DNA of 64,000 nucleotides, from contig OY848927.1 of the NCBI GenBank assembly GCA_963693285.1, positions 3,412,501 to 3,476,500 of the forward strand. The letters are read 5' to 3'. Position 1 is the stretch's first letter; every line of letters begins with the position of its first letter. Shown piece by piece: positions 35,147-47,592 of this stretch. The translations under genes and the position numbers were made by a program. The notes under the pieces are model-generated. The model saw nothing but the letters and a program-made list of their open reading frames with translations, was not told the DNA's origin and did not search any database. This stretch comes from Xestospongia muta. Its lineage: Eukaryota > Porifera > Demospongiae > Haplosclerida > Petrosiidae.

Positions 35147-35905
35147 TTATATATAGTCATAAGTACATTGATTTTGATCATCATTACTTCCTCTATAATT
35201 ATATGACTGATGAATACTATAGGCTTCACAGAGATTTATTTCAATAGTTTCATTAGATCTACTAATAATAAAAACTATTATAATAATAACAAGTCTAGAT
35301 TATTACCTGTTGTCTGTTTGATGTTGTTTTTCAGTGTTAGTAGTTATTGATCTTTTGAGCCTATAATAATTATTGTGGTATAATTTAGGTATAATTGTGA
35401 TATTTTTCTGATTATAATAATAGCATAGTAACAGTATGTGTATGGTGACTAACCATCTTTTGTTGAGCCTTATGGCATAAGAGAGAGAGACAGGGATATT
35501 AACAAAGACATTATTTCCATTTCATACCTGACAACTTGTAATAGCTGTTTCAGCAGCTCCTACTAATGTGAAATATCTTCTAACTTTAATAGTATAATCT
35601 CTTTCAAGAACTATTCCATCCACTACATAACTTGTCACAGTATTATTATTTATTTCTTTTACTATGTTAACACCAATTGCGGTAATAGTGATAATATATC
35701 CACTGACATAGCTACCATTATAAGTCCATCTCACTCTTATAGCAGTACCATTAATTTCTTCATAACTAACACTAGGAATATTATCAGCAGCTATTAAAGA
35801 AGTAGTAGTAATGATGGCTCTATACAACAGGTTACTTATCTCTGATAGAAATTGTGAAAGATACAGGTTGTCCATTTTCAAAATTTGCAATACATTGAAG
35901 TCCTG
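35147..35905 (-). pseudogene. Antisense divergent receptor remnant: Ig end, FN3, tail
   Basis: Reading right to left: an Ig-like exon end (GLQCIANFENGQPVSFTISI) whose donor has decayed from GT to AT; an FN3 exon 35528-35790 (IPSVSYEEINGTAIRVRWTY...); a juxtamembrane exon (about 35308-35390); and a tail exon 35147-35261 encoding RSNETIEINLCEAYSIHQSY and ending TYDYI-stop. The transmembrane exon is deleted. The tail aligns with the type 1 tail of the plus-strand family (EMKVCEPYSLHQ). Confidence 0.65.
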
Positions 35906-36111
35906 GTCCAGCATTATATTTTGTGAAAAATTAACAAAATCATCATTTTTAACATTTAATAGAAAAACAGTCAATTCCATAATACATTAATAATAAAAAT
36001 AGCATGATGTTTACTTTTTTGATCAAAAGTTTGGTGCATGTATAACCATAATATATTGATCAAACTAACTGGTCAATTTTACAGTAATGATGTCATTTGT
36101 AACCTTTCAAC

Positions 36112-37370
36112 TCCAGGATTCACTCCCTCTCCTCCTACTATGGTCAATAAGACAGCTACTACTATCATTGTTCATTGGACACCTGTTCCATTGATGATTT
36201 GTAATAAGGAATGTAAGAAATATACCATTAGTACTAGTGGTAGCAAACAAAATACATAACAAATACTGTTGTTAAATGTTTAGTTTTATCACTAAATTAA
36301 TACATAATATGTCAACAGTAGAAAAGTAAAACACTTTTATTATATTCCAATAATATTGATGTTATCACAACAAAGTAGCTTCCAACATTTCAAAGATTAC
36401 TCTCTAGAACAACAACAATAATAACTATCTGTGTTTTTATTCTCATACTTTATTAAATCTTTAATGTCACAGATATATATATAAGATATATTGTATATTA
36501 TACACAGATGGGAATTTACTATCAAGAGGAGAGAGAAAACACTGTTTTTAGGACAATGTTGCTACTTTGTAGGGAGGGACACATGCAAACTGTCCATGAA
36601 TTGGTTAAAACATTAGTTTTAACTATTCATGCAATACATTTAATATACATAATAGCTCTATAAGGATGATCTATTGTAATCTATTTAGATAATGTTTGCT
36701 AGTGCTTAATGAAAAAGTTTCGTCCTGCTTTTCTATCATAACTATTTTATTAAATATTTATTGTACTAGTAATGATAATAGTAAAATGCTATAGTAATTG
36801 ATAGTAGTACACTCCATGTTTGTCATGTATGTATCAAGTTTATTTATCAACAAAAGTATGATACTTAACATTAGATCTATCAGAGAGAAGTGGTCTGTTA
36901 GCTTTGATAGTAAACAATGTCAATACTACTACTAGTTGTCTTCTTGTTACGTGTGAGTGAAGTTATTAGTAACTGTCCACCAGACTCAGGTAAGTGAGTT
37001 GATGTGTAGTAGATCATTTATTGACAATGTTCAAGGTATCTATCTACCTGATGTTCAATGGAGACTGTTATCATAAAAGCTACTAATATGTCTTAGTAAT
37101 GACTTAACATTGTGTGAATGGTAAACATTTATTTAAGTTGATGTATGTCATTAAAGTGATGTTCATATTGTGTACCTAACAAACTAACAGTGGTAACTAC
37201 AGTGGTTCTCCATCTAATGTGATGGCATATGTTTTAAATGGGACTAGCATCAAAGTCAACTGGACTATGTCATCACATACTAATGTGAGTACATATGAGA
37301 TCAGTGTGTACTCATATAAAGATCTTCATTCAATTAATAGTAGACAAAGATTGGTAAGGTTTGTGAGTTG
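36112..37370 (+). pseudogene. Receptor fragments: exon 4 piece, type II leader, exon 6 piece
   Basis: An exon 4 beginning (36115-36195) breaks off after VPLM. A clean type II leader exon follows (36917-36989, MSILLLVVFLLRVSE), then a stub of exon 2. A promoter block is joined to a deleted exon 6 (about 37195-37363). The stretch 36260-36900 is the intergenic promoter II block also seen at 52.1 kb. Confidence 0.65.
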
Positions 37371-37506
37371 ATATTTGTATAAACATAGATGTGATTTTAT
37401 TTGATTGTCTAGTTCCTACATCAGTAACTAAGTATATCAGAGAGAGCTGTTTTGTTAAGTTACATTGCAAGACAATGTCTGTACTACTACTGGCTACTAT
37501 CTTGTT

Positions 37507-40129
37507 ATGGCTACTATCTTCTTGTTATGTGTGAGTGAAGTTATTAGTAACTGTCAACCAGACTCGGGTAAGCAAATTGATGTGTAGTACATCATATATT
37601 AACAATGTTCTAGGTATCTACCTGATGTTCAATGGAGATTGTTATCCTAATGGCTCCTACATCAATCATATTTACATCACACCAAACTTATCATCATATA
37701 TCTCACACCTTCAGTGTGTGTTACCAAATTCTACTTTGTCTGGAGGACAGTGGATCTATCCTAATGGACAACCTGTCAACTGTAACAGCAACAATAATGG
37801 TGACCCTCTCCACTGTATTGAATCTAATAATCCTGCTAACATAACTATATATAGACCTGGTGGACAAGATTTTTATGAATCTACTAATGACCTGATTGCA
37901 GGTAATATAGGTGGTAATAAGTTCAAATGTTGCCTACCCACTAGTTGTTCTGATGCTACTACCAACATCATCACTGTTCATATATTCAGTAAGTTATATC
38001 TCATTGTACTAGTACACACTCTCATTTGTTACTGATCTACTGTAGAACATGTAGAGATCATAACTTCACTGTTGTTGAGTTTCCTTCTGATATAACAGTT
38101 GTTCCACAACAATACAGACTCCAATGTGTTCTAAGTGGAATTGACAAAAATTTCATGTGGTATTATGTATATAACAATGAGAGTTCTAGTATTGAATTCA
38201 ATTGTTCAATATATAAAATTTAGTTATTCATCTTAGCTAGGATTACCCTTTTCTAGTTCCCAGTGGTCCTCCATTTAATGTGATGGGATATATTTTAAAT
38301 GAGACTATTATCAAAGTCAACTGGACTATGTCATCACAGACTAATAGATATGTGATTGTCTTTAACTCTACTACTGGAGTAGGTACCAACAAGATATTAT
38401 CTACTACAGAAGATGAAGTTCTAATCAATGGACTAACATTGAGTAGATATTATGAGATCAGTGTGTACTCATATAAAGATCTTCCTTCAATTAATAGTAC
38501 ACAAAGATTGTTAAGGTTTGATGGTGAGTTGATATTTGTATAAACACGATGTGACATTATTTGATTGTCTAGTTCCTAAACCAGTAACTTTTTTCTCAGT
38601 GAGTGATGCCTCAACCACTACTATTACAGCGAAGTGGACTAGTTCCAGTAGTGAAGGTGGTAACTATGTAACATACTACAAGATTTCCCATAGTCCATCT
38701 TGTCCAGAGTTATCATCAATGAATGCAACATTGGTCTCTGTTACTCCTCATCAGTTCACTACAACATTTAGTTACACATTAAAAGAATTGTTCAGGGGTA
38801 TGAACCATATCATCACAGTGAGAGCTGGTAATATACTAGGAGAATCTAATCCAATGATGATATTAGGTGAAACAGACCTAATATTAAGTAATTTACATGA
38901 TAATATGGTTGGTTTAATGTTGACAATAATTCACAGGTCCAGGAGGATCACCTACATCAATTATGGTTTTTCATTAAATAAGGCATCAAACAATATCATA
39001 TGGGAAGAGATTGATTGTCATTTACATAATGGAAGAATCATTGATTATATTGTGATCATTAGTAACAATATTATCACATACAACCTCATCAGTAGTGAGA
39101 GATATGTCATTATGAATTATCTAGTAATTGGTAATGTATACAACATGAGTGTAGCTGGTGCGAACTCTATTGGAAGAGGTCCCTTCAGTGATCCAGTTGA
39201 AGTACAGATTGGAACTAGTAAGTTCTTTGTCTGTCTTTGTGAACAACAATTATATTTTCTACTCAGTCCCTGGTCCAGTTAGTACACTATCCATTTTAAT
39301 ATCTACTACATGGGCTGTTATCTCATGGAGCGTACCTAGTTATATTCTTGTAGACTATTCCATTATCACATATGAGATAGGGTACACTACTCATCAGTTT
39401 AATGATAGTTGTTCTCCTAGTGATGAGTTTAGTCCAATGATAAAAACTAATACAAGTAGTAGAAATGTGAAGATAAATGATCTGATAGGTAACAGCTGTT
39501 ATCTGTTTGGTGTACGTGGTTACACTGTTAATGGTTATGGACTATGGACAGTAATTAGTAATGTAACAGAACAAGAATCAACTATTTGTACTATTGAAGG
39601 TAATTGTAGACAATCTAGAATTTATTATGTAACTTGTATTGTTTAGAGTCACTTTATCTACCACTAGTACTATTACTGTACTGGGTGTACTAGTTGGTAT
39701 GCTGATTGTAGTGATAGTTATTGTTGTTGGGAATATCTTACAGTTCATTTACAACAGACGGTATGGATATTAATAATAATGTTAATAAATAATTACTCTT
39801 TGTTCAATACAGACTCAGTGAATTAGACACTGCTACCTCTAAAGTTCAACAACAAACAGACAATAGGTATGTTAATATAACAGAACAAGAATTTTCAATC
39901 TTGCAGACTCAAATCATTGGGAACTAATACAAATAAAGGAACAAACAATAAGTAAGTTGTCATATTCTGTTACCTTGTGTTAACTCATACACTGTCTATC
40001 TATAGACCTGATGAAAATATTGAAATGAAAGTCTGTGAGCCCTACAGTCTACATCAGTCTAAAACAACTGATGATATTTATGATGAGTGTCAACCACCAG
40101 TAGATACCAGTGTATATGAGTGTTTGTAA
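37507..40129 (+). pseudogene. Copy J: receptor pseudogene with rebuilt leader
   Basis: A 17-base duplication breaks the old leader ATG (37475) but creates ATG 37507 in frame (MATIFLLCVSEV). Exon 2 is 37614-37988, open. Exon 3 starts at 38046, loses one base near 38061 and stops after FNCS. The end of exon 3 and exons 4 and 5 are missing. Exon 6 (38257-38523) and exon 7 (38573-38887) are open. Exon 8 starts at 38937 and loses one base near 38970. Exon 9 (39267-39599), transmembrane exon (39649-39760), two juxtamembrane exons in tandem (39813-39866 and about 39907-39951) and a type 1 tail (40006-40129, ending YECL) are clean. Confidence 0.8.
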
Positions 40130-40660
40130 TATATCAGTAACATGATGTCAATTGTTATGTTAAGTTTTATACAGAGTTGTTGTAGTTAGTGTATCTAAAC
40201 AAATATTGTAGTTTATTATTAGTAAATGTTGTCAGTTTATTTAAAAACTAAATATATTTTTGTTTCTGATCTAATCATATCAGTAATAAACAAATTAGTA
40301 TCAAAAAGATAACAATAGTTTTCTAGTCTCTCTCCTAGTAAACAAAGGACTACATCAATGATTTCTCCAAAAATATAGGCACAGAAAGACAACTATAGGT
40401 TTTCCCCCTATTCTCCTCATAAACAAATTATTACATCAATGCTTTGTCCACAAATATATCATATTTCATACCAAGATGGAGGTTGATCAGTTGATAATAT
40501 CATTATTCGATACAATGATGTAAAAATATAAAAATAAAAATAATTAATACAATTATAAGTACAACAAATAAATCAGTCCTGTATTAATGCACTATGTAAT
40601 AACATTATAAGTAATCAATTACATGTACTTGTTTATTGTAGTAACATGACATTTTGTTTA
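40130..40660. other. 3' flank and empty hAT target block
   Basis: The type 1 3' UTR runs to ~40280. Next comes the shared intergenic block, slightly duplicated, with an empty target octamer TTATTCGA at 40503-40510, then AT-rich sequence. Confidence 0.5.
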
Positions 40661-41083
40661 TTATATATAGTCATAAGTACATTGATTTTGATCATCATTA
40701 CTTCCTCTATAATTATATGACTGATGAATACTATAGGCTTCACAGAGATTTATTTCAATAGTTTCATTAGATCTACTAATAATAAAAACAATTATAATAA
40801 TAACAAATCTAGATTTTTACCTGCTGTCTGTTTGATGTTTTTCAGTGTTAGTAGTTATTGGTCTTTTGAGGCTATAATAATTATTTTGGTATAATTTAGG
40901 TCTAATTGTGATATTGTTATCATACCTTCTAATGTATCATATCAAGAATATGATAACAACAACAATTATTGTTGTTACAATTATTAGTAAACCAACTGAT
41001 ATAATTTTCTGATTATAATGATACCATAGTAACATTATGTGTACTCTGACTAACCATCTTTTGTTGAAACTTTATGATAGGAG

Positions 41084-41151
<68 letters not shown>

Positions 41152-41961
41152 AGACAGACAGACAGAGACAGAGACAGAGAGAGAATCTTGCAGTTTTTGA
41201 TCCAGCAGCTCCTACTAATGTGAAATATCCTCTAACTTCAATAGTTTAATCTCTTTCAGGAATTATTCCATCCACTACATAACTTGTCACAGTATTATTA
41301 TTTATTTCTTTTACTATGTTAACACCAATTGCAGTAATAGTGATAATATATCCACTGACATAGCTACCATTATAAGTCCATCTCACTCTTATAGCAGTAC
41401 CATTAACTTCTTCATAACTAACACTAGGAATATTATCAGCAGCTAATAAAGAAGTAGTAGTAATGATGGCTCTATACAACAGGTTACTTACCTCTGATAG
41501 AAGTTGTGGAAGTTACAGGTTGTTCATTCTCAAAATTTGCAGTACATTGAAGTTGATTATAAGTAAATGAAAAACCAATCTAAAAGAAAAAAAAACACAC
41601 TACTTTCCTCTCATTTACAAAGTATGCATTTACCTGAGTCAAAAAGATTTCAATAGACACTCTGTTGATAGATCCTAGCATTAATACAATGACTGCTAAT
41701 ACACCAAATGTATATTCCATTATGGCTATTGTCAAACCCTGTAACAGTATAAATAATAACATTCCCTGTCCTAATTTGACATTGTACAAGACCACTATTA
41801 CTACCACAGGTCAGTGGTGAGTTATTTGATATGGGCTTCATATCCCAAGAGAACCAAAATTTTTTCTGATTGTTCCTCCTCTGTATTAAAGATAAATTAG
41901 TAATATTATCACCAAAGTTGATTGTGGTTTCATCCATTAGTTTGACATCAAACAATATCAC
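40661..41961 (-). pseudogene. Antisense divergent receptor: Ig, Ig, FN3, TM, tail
   Basis: Reading right to left: an Ig-like exon (CGSNSGLVQCQIRTG..., FDNSHNGIYIWC; to about 41640); a short Ig end exon (about 41494-41570, LQCTANFENEQPVT) with an intact donor; an FN3 exon (from ~41449), frameshifted and cut by a GA repeat; a membrane helix exon (about 41010-40926, GLLIIVTTIIVVVIIFLI, then TGA); a juxtamembrane exon 40901-40821; and a tail exon 40775-40661 (IEINLCEAYSIHQS...CTYDYI). Splice phases of the last two junctions match those of the plus-strand family. Several stops make this copy non-functional. Confidence 0.65.
41079..41184. repeat. GA/GACA microsatellite
   Basis: An AG dinucleotide run of about 70 bases passes into GACA and GAGACA units. 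It replaces the 3' end of the antisense FN3 exon. Confidence 0.95.
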
Positions 41962-42664
41962 ATGGGAAGAGGTTGATTGTCATTTACGTAATGGTAAAAT
42001 CATTGAGTATATTGTGATCGTTAGTAACAATAGTATCACATACAACCTCACCAGTAGTGAGGGATATGTCATTGTAAATGATCTAGTATTTGGTAATGTA
42101 TATAACATGAGTGTAGCTGGTGTGAACTCTATTGGAAGAGGTCCCTTTAGTGATTCTGTTGAAGTACAGATGGGAAGTGGTAAGTCCATTGTCTAATGAA
42201 TAACAGTTATATTTTGTAATTAGTTCCTGGTCCAGTTAGTACACTATCCAGTTTGATGTCTACTACTTGGGCTGTTATCTCATGGAGTGTCACTAGTACT
42301 ATTACTGTACTGGGTGTACTACTTGGTATACTGTTGATTGTAGTGATAACTTGTTCCATCTTCAATATACTGCTATTATTATATGTCAGACAGTATGTAG
42401 AGGATTAATGTTTACAGTAATCAATAATTTTCACTCTTGCAGACTCAAATCATTGAGAACTAATACAATTAAAGGAACAAACAGTAGGTGTGTTGTCATA
42501 TTCTATTATCTTGTGTTAACTCATACACTGTCTATCTATAGACCTGATGAAAATATTGAAATGAAAGTTTGTGAGCCCTATAGTCTACATCAGTCTAAAC
42601 CAACTGATGATATTTATGATGAGTGTCAACCACCAGTAGATACCAGTGTATATGAATGTATGTA
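41911..42664 (+). pseudogene. Copy K: exon 8, exon 9 start fused to TM, full tail
   Basis: Exon 8 (about 41911-42180) abuts half of a tRNA-like repeat and has no acceptor. Exon 9 starts at about 42223 and after TWAVISWSV jumps in frame into the transmembrane exon (TSTITVLGVLLGILLIVVIT...). Exon 11 (about 42442-42486) and exon 12 (42541-42664, ending VYECM) are intact. There is no leader. Its tail and membrane parts are clean, but the ectodomain has been deleted. Confidence 0.75.
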
Positions 42665-43030
42665 ATATATCAGTAACATGCTGTTAATTGTTATGTTTAG
42701 TTTTATACAGAGTTGTTGTAGTTAATGTATCTAAACAAATATTGTAGTTTATTAGTTTATTATTAGTATATATTGTTAGTTTTATTTAAAAAGTAATTAT
42801 TTTGGTGCTGATCTAGTCACATCTACGTCATTTTAGTGCACTTACTACTCATTATGTTTTGTCCTTAACATAGATAATATTAAAATCTCTTTTTTCCTGC
42901 CAACACCTGGTAATCCAACTGTTACTCTTCAGAAACATCTTGTTTCAGTAAAAAAATTAATTAAATAATATTAAAAAACCATGTCTTCCTTCATGTTTAG
43001 GTTATACAAGAGTACAATACATTGGGTAGT
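42665..43030 (+). other. 3' flank of copy K and a tail-like exon scrap
   Basis: The type 1 3' UTR is followed by the first ~30 bases of the tail-like exon (about 43001-43030), which then switches into antisense receptor sequence. Confidence 0.45.
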
Positions 43031-43512
43031 CTCTTAATATAACTGAGTCAAAGAGATTTTGATAGTCATTCTGTTGATATATCCTAGCATTAATACAATG
43101 ACTGTCAATACAACAAGTGTACATTCCATTATGGCTATTGTCAAACCCTGTAGCAGTATAAATAATAACATTCCCTGTCCCAGTTTGACATCATACAAGA
43201 CCGCTATTACTACCACAGGTCAGTGGTGTGTTATTTGGTTGTATTCATTGTCCATTAGTAGAAGTACTATCTCTCTTAATACAATTAACTCCTTTAGATG
43301 GACTATCATCAATAATGTTCTCACCACACCATACTTTAAACTAACAATTTCACTCTGTACATGATGAATGACACAATTATATAATGTGGTTGCTCTATTT
43401 ACTAAAGTAGTGGGAATCAACATTATCTTATTTAAAACACTTAAATTAACACATTGATCATTACTATACCTATAATAGTAAACAGATACTTCTAGGTTTG
43501 GTTGACCATAAT
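43031..43512 (-). pseudogene. Antisense divergent receptor: two Ig-like parts
   Basis: On the minus strand, 43512-43320 reads GCYYGQPNLEVSVYYYRYSN...NCVIHHVQSEIVSLKYG. The rest reads CGSNSGLV, then TGTGNVIIYTATGFDNSHNG and MYTCCIDSHCINARIYQQ. Cysteines are placed as in Ig folds. Frames shift between the two parts, and no FN3 or tail follows because the sequence breaks at 43031. Confidence 0.6.
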
Positions 43513-43547
43513 AACATCCATTATGTAATTATTTACTGTTTTCATAG

Positions 43548-43620
43548 ATTCCAATAGCTCAAGTGATAGATCATCTGACTAGTATTAAGAAGGTCTTAGA
43601 TTCATATCCCAGCAGGATCA
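43548..43620 (+). repeat. tRNA-like repeat, copy 3
   Basis: An A box (TAGCTCAAGTGATAGATCA) and a B box (TTCATATCCC) lie at tRNA spacing. The T stem is decayed. A half copy also lies at about 41833-41860. Confidence 0.55.
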
Positions 43621-44039
43621 AGATTTTCTGGTTGTCCATCCTCTGTGTTAAAGATTAGTAATATTATTATACCTAGTCTTTCATGTTCCCTTGAGTTATT
43701 AGGTCTGTATAGACGGGTGTAAGCAGGTGTGTTAGTGATGTTAAATATACAATATAACTTAATTACTTAAACAAGAGTATCTACAAGAGATGAAAATGGA
43801 GTCTTGTTGCTTTGTTATGTTCATTTTATATTAAAATAATAGTAAATTATGAGGAGATTGAATAAAAAATGTGACGTAATCTCTGTCTTAAAAAACCTTA
43901 ACTGTCTAGAACAATTATTTACACAATTACTACATCATTATGTTTGTTAATATTGTCTTGTTAGAAAATATTTAGCAGTTCTGCTACCAGAAATATTAAC
44001 TTACACTATCTAACTCATTGACATATTTTTACTAACTAA
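43621..44039. other. AT-rich intergenic
   Basis: The flank following tRNA-like copy 1 is repeated here to about 43810. The rest is AT-rich with no supported gene. Confidence 0.35.
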
Positions 44040-44343
44040 ACAATTAGATGGATGAATAATGGAATAGAGTGATGAATGGATGAATGAATAGATAGACAGA
44101 TGGATGGATGGATGGATGGATGGATGGATGGATGGATGGATGGATGAATGGATGGATGGATGGATGGATGGATGGATGGATGGATGGATGGATGGATGGA
44201 TGGATGGATGGATGGATGGATGGATGGATGGATGGATGGATGGATGGATGGATGGATGGATAGATGGATGGATGGATGAATGAATGGATGAATGGATGGA
44301 TGAATGGATGGATGGATGAATGGATGAATGGATGGATAAATGA
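44040..44343. repeat. GATG tetranucleotide microsatellite
   Basis: About 250 bases of GGAT/GATG units occur, pure in the middle and interspersed with GAAT units at the ends. Confidence 0.97.
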
Positions 44344-44453
44344 TGACTTTTTGATGTTCATATTTTGTGATTGTGTTTACTAAATTAATAGTGTGAAATT
44401 ATGTGTTTACTGTAGTGTAGCTAGACTAAGAGATAAACTACATTAGTAAGACA

Positions 44454-46965
44454 ATGTCAGTAGTAGATATGCTATCAACTGCTGGTATCTTCTTGTTATG
44501 TGTGAGTGAAGTTATTAGTAACTGTCCACCAGACTCAGGTAAGTGACTTAATGTGTAGTACATCATTTATTGACAATGTTCTAGGTATCTACCTGATGTT
44601 CAATGGAGATTGTTATCCTAATGGCTCCTACATCAATCATATTTACATCACACCAGGTCTAACTAACTATTCACCTCTCCAGTGTGTGTTACCTGATTCT
44701 ACTTTGTCTGGAGGAGAGTGGGTTAATCCTAATGGACAACCTGTCAACTGTAACAGCAACAATAACAATGATCCTCTTCGCTGTATTAAATCTAATAATC
44801 CTGCTAACATCACTGTATATAGACCTGATGGACAAGACTTTCATGAATCCCTAATAGGTGGTAATGAGTTCAAATGTTGTCTACCCAGTAGTTGCTCTGA
44901 TCCTACTACCAACATCATCAATGTTAATATATTCAGTAAGTTATATTTCATTGTACTAGTACACACTGTCATTTGTTACTGATCTACTCTAGGACATGTA
45001 GAGATCATAGACTTCAATGTTGTTGAGTTTCCTTCTGATATAACAATTGTTCCACAACAATACAGACTTCAATGTGTTCTAACTGGAATTGAAAGGAATT
45101 TCAGGTGGTATTATGTATATAACAGTCAGAGTTCTAGTATTGAATTCAATTGTTCAACACAAAACTTTGGATACAGTTGTAGTAATGAGAGTCAAACTAT
45201 TCACAGTATTAATGATACAATTGTTCATAATCTAACTGTTACTTGGTATGCAGAAGAGATCAGTAGTGGAATATTTAGTCAGTCAAACAATAATGGTGAT
45301 CATGTACATAGGTGTTATGAAAATGTTGATGAGATTGTAAGAAATCATTATCTTAGAGTAACTGGTAAGTATGTTTACTATCATAGATACATGATGTCAT
45401 TTGTAATCCTCTCAGCTCCAGGATTCACTCCCTCTCTTCTTACTCTGGTCAACAAGACAGCTACCATTATCACTGTCAGTTGGACACCTGTTCCATCTGA
45501 TGCTGATGGATATGTAGTTAATGTCACTAGTGACATACACACTATGACACAACAGGTAAATGGAGGTAGTCAGAATGAGACCACACTGAAAGGACTGATA
45601 CCAGTAACATCTTATAATGTCACAATCAGAGCCTATCAAGATATACTGGGACCTGCTAGTAATGTAATCAGTGTACAGACATAATCATCAGGTATTAATG
45701 TCAAAAAGAAAATCAATTTATCATTTTTTTCAGTTGTTTCATTAATTAATTGGACACCTGTCTCATCAATTACTGAACTTCAAAACACTCAATATCATAT
45801 TGATTGTATCACAACTACTGTCAATGTTAAAATCACATGGGAGAGGTTGATTGTCATCTACGTAATGGTAGAATCATTGAGTATATTGTGATTATTAGTA
45901 ACAATAATATCACATACAACCTCACCATAACTAAGAGATATATCATTGTGAATGATCTAGTATTTGGTAATGTATATAACGTGAGTGTAGCTGGTGCGAA
46001 CTCTATTGGAAGAGGTCCCTTCAGTGATCCTATCGAAGTACAGATTGGAACTGGTAAGTACATTGTCTGTCTTTGTGAACAACAAGTATACTTTATACTC
46101 AGTTCCTGATCCAGTTAGTATACTATCCAGTTTGATGTCTACTACATGGGCTGTTATCTCATGGAGTGTACCTAGTTATATTCCTGTAGGCTATCCCATT
46201 ATCACATATGAGATAGGGTATACTACTCATCAGTCTAATGGTAGTTGTTCTCCTAGTGATGAGTTTAGTTCAATGGTAAAAACTAATACAAGTAGTAGAA
46301 ATGTGACTATAAATGATCTGATAGGTAACAGCTGTTATCTGTTTGGTGTACGTTGTTACACTGTTAATGGTTATGGACAATGGATAGTAATTGGTAATCA
46401 AACTCTAGCTGAACTACTTACAACAGGTATTTTCAGTGACTATTTTATAGGTTTAATCAGGTTACTATCCACAACCATAGTGTCAATAATATCTCCTCAG
46501 TCGTCATTAGGTGCTACTGTTAAAGGTAGGCACAGTATGAGGATTTATCACTTAGTTGTTGATGATGATTTTGCAGTCACTTCATCTACCACTAGTACTA
46601 TTACTGGACTGGGTGTACTAGTTGGTATAATGTTGATTGTAGTGATAACTTGTTCCATCTTCAATATACTGCTATTATTATATATCAGATAGTATGTTGA
46701 AGATTAATGTTTATAGTTATCAACAATTGTCATTTTTGCAGATTCAAATCATTGGGAACTAATACAATTAAAGGAACAAACAGTGGGTATGTTGTCATAT
46801 TTTTGTTACCTTGTGTTAACTCATACACTGTCTATCTATAGACCTGATGAAGATATTGAAATGAAAGTCTGTGAGCCCTATAGTCTACATCAGTCTAAAC
46901 CAACTGATGATATTTATGATGAGTGTCAACCACCAGTAGATACCAGTTTATATGAGTGTATATAA
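44454..46965 (+). pseudogene. Copy L: receptor pseudogene, exon 5-exon 8 fusion
   Basis: The leader 44454-44538 is unusual (MSVVDMLSTAGIFLLCVSE) and its upstream flank is unlike the other copies. Exons 2 (44585-44935) and 3 (44993-45364) are open. Exon 4 (from 45416) ends with TAA at 45682-45684 just before its donor. Exon 5 begins at about 45735 and after TTVNV joins the middle of exon 8 with a one-base loss. Exon 9 (from ~46105) is open and followed by an extra coding-like stretch with LAELLTTGIF and KGRHSMRIYHLV. The transmembrane exon is clean, but the junction to exon 11 reads TA/A, a stop. The tail exon 46842-46965 is intact and ends SLYECI. Confidence 0.8.
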
Positions 46966-47519
46966 TATATCAGTAACATGATGTTAATTATTATGTTTAG
47001 TTTTATACAGAGTTGTTGTAGTTAATGTATCTAAACAAATATTGTAGTAAATGTTGTTATGTTGTTGTTTTATACATTTCAATACCAACAGGTATTGAGT
47101 TATAAAATAAATAAATTAAAATGAGCAATGTATTATAATATTTATAAACATATATTTATAATAACTGCTATTTTTAATCAAATATTAGTATCTGTTGAAC
47201 CAACATTAGACATTACTGATAAAAGTAATAATATCATTATATTATTATAATGTTAATAATAAATCTATAGCCACATCATCTACCAGTGGACAGTTTATAA
47301 GAGCATAGACTAAGTATATCGTGTCTTAAAAATGAATTAACATTGTGTGAATGGTAAACATTGATGTAAGTGTCTAATATGGTTGATGTAGGTGTCTATA
47401 ATCAATGTGATTATATTCCTCTAGAATTTGCCATTATCACATACAAGACATAAAAATAAAATAAAATAAAAATAAAAATAAAATAAAAATAAAAGTATGT
47501 TAGCTCTGATAGTAAGACA
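46966..47519. other. 3' flank, type 2 intron relic, AAAAT repeat
   Basis: The type 1 3' UTR passes into the intron that precedes the type 2 membrane exon (with the EPTLDIT exon at about 47194-47230), then a promoter relic and an AAAAT-rich simple repeat (about 47447-47494). The layout copies 27442-27821. Confidence 0.5.
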
Positions 47520-47592
47520 ATGTCAATACTACTACTAGTTATCTTCTTATTATGTGTGAGTGAAGTTATTAGTAACTGTCCACCAGACTCAG
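47520..47592 (+). CDS. Type II leader exon upstream of copy M
   Basis: The exon encodes MSILLLVIFLLCVSEV... and has a GTAAGTG donor in phase 1. It is followed by a short exon 2 stub and a type I promoter block, so copy M has two possible first exons (47520 and 47847). Confidence 0.5.

Noticed and set aside
41037..41249. Arg-Glu repeat frame
   Set aside because: It is a translation of the GA microsatellite.
44098..44275. CRISPR-like array
   Set aside because: It is an uninterrupted tetranucleotide repeat without spacers, in a eukaryotic context.
44044..44361. Minus-strand frame of His-Pro-Ser-Ile repeats
   Set aside because: It is purely the translation of the GATG microsatellite.
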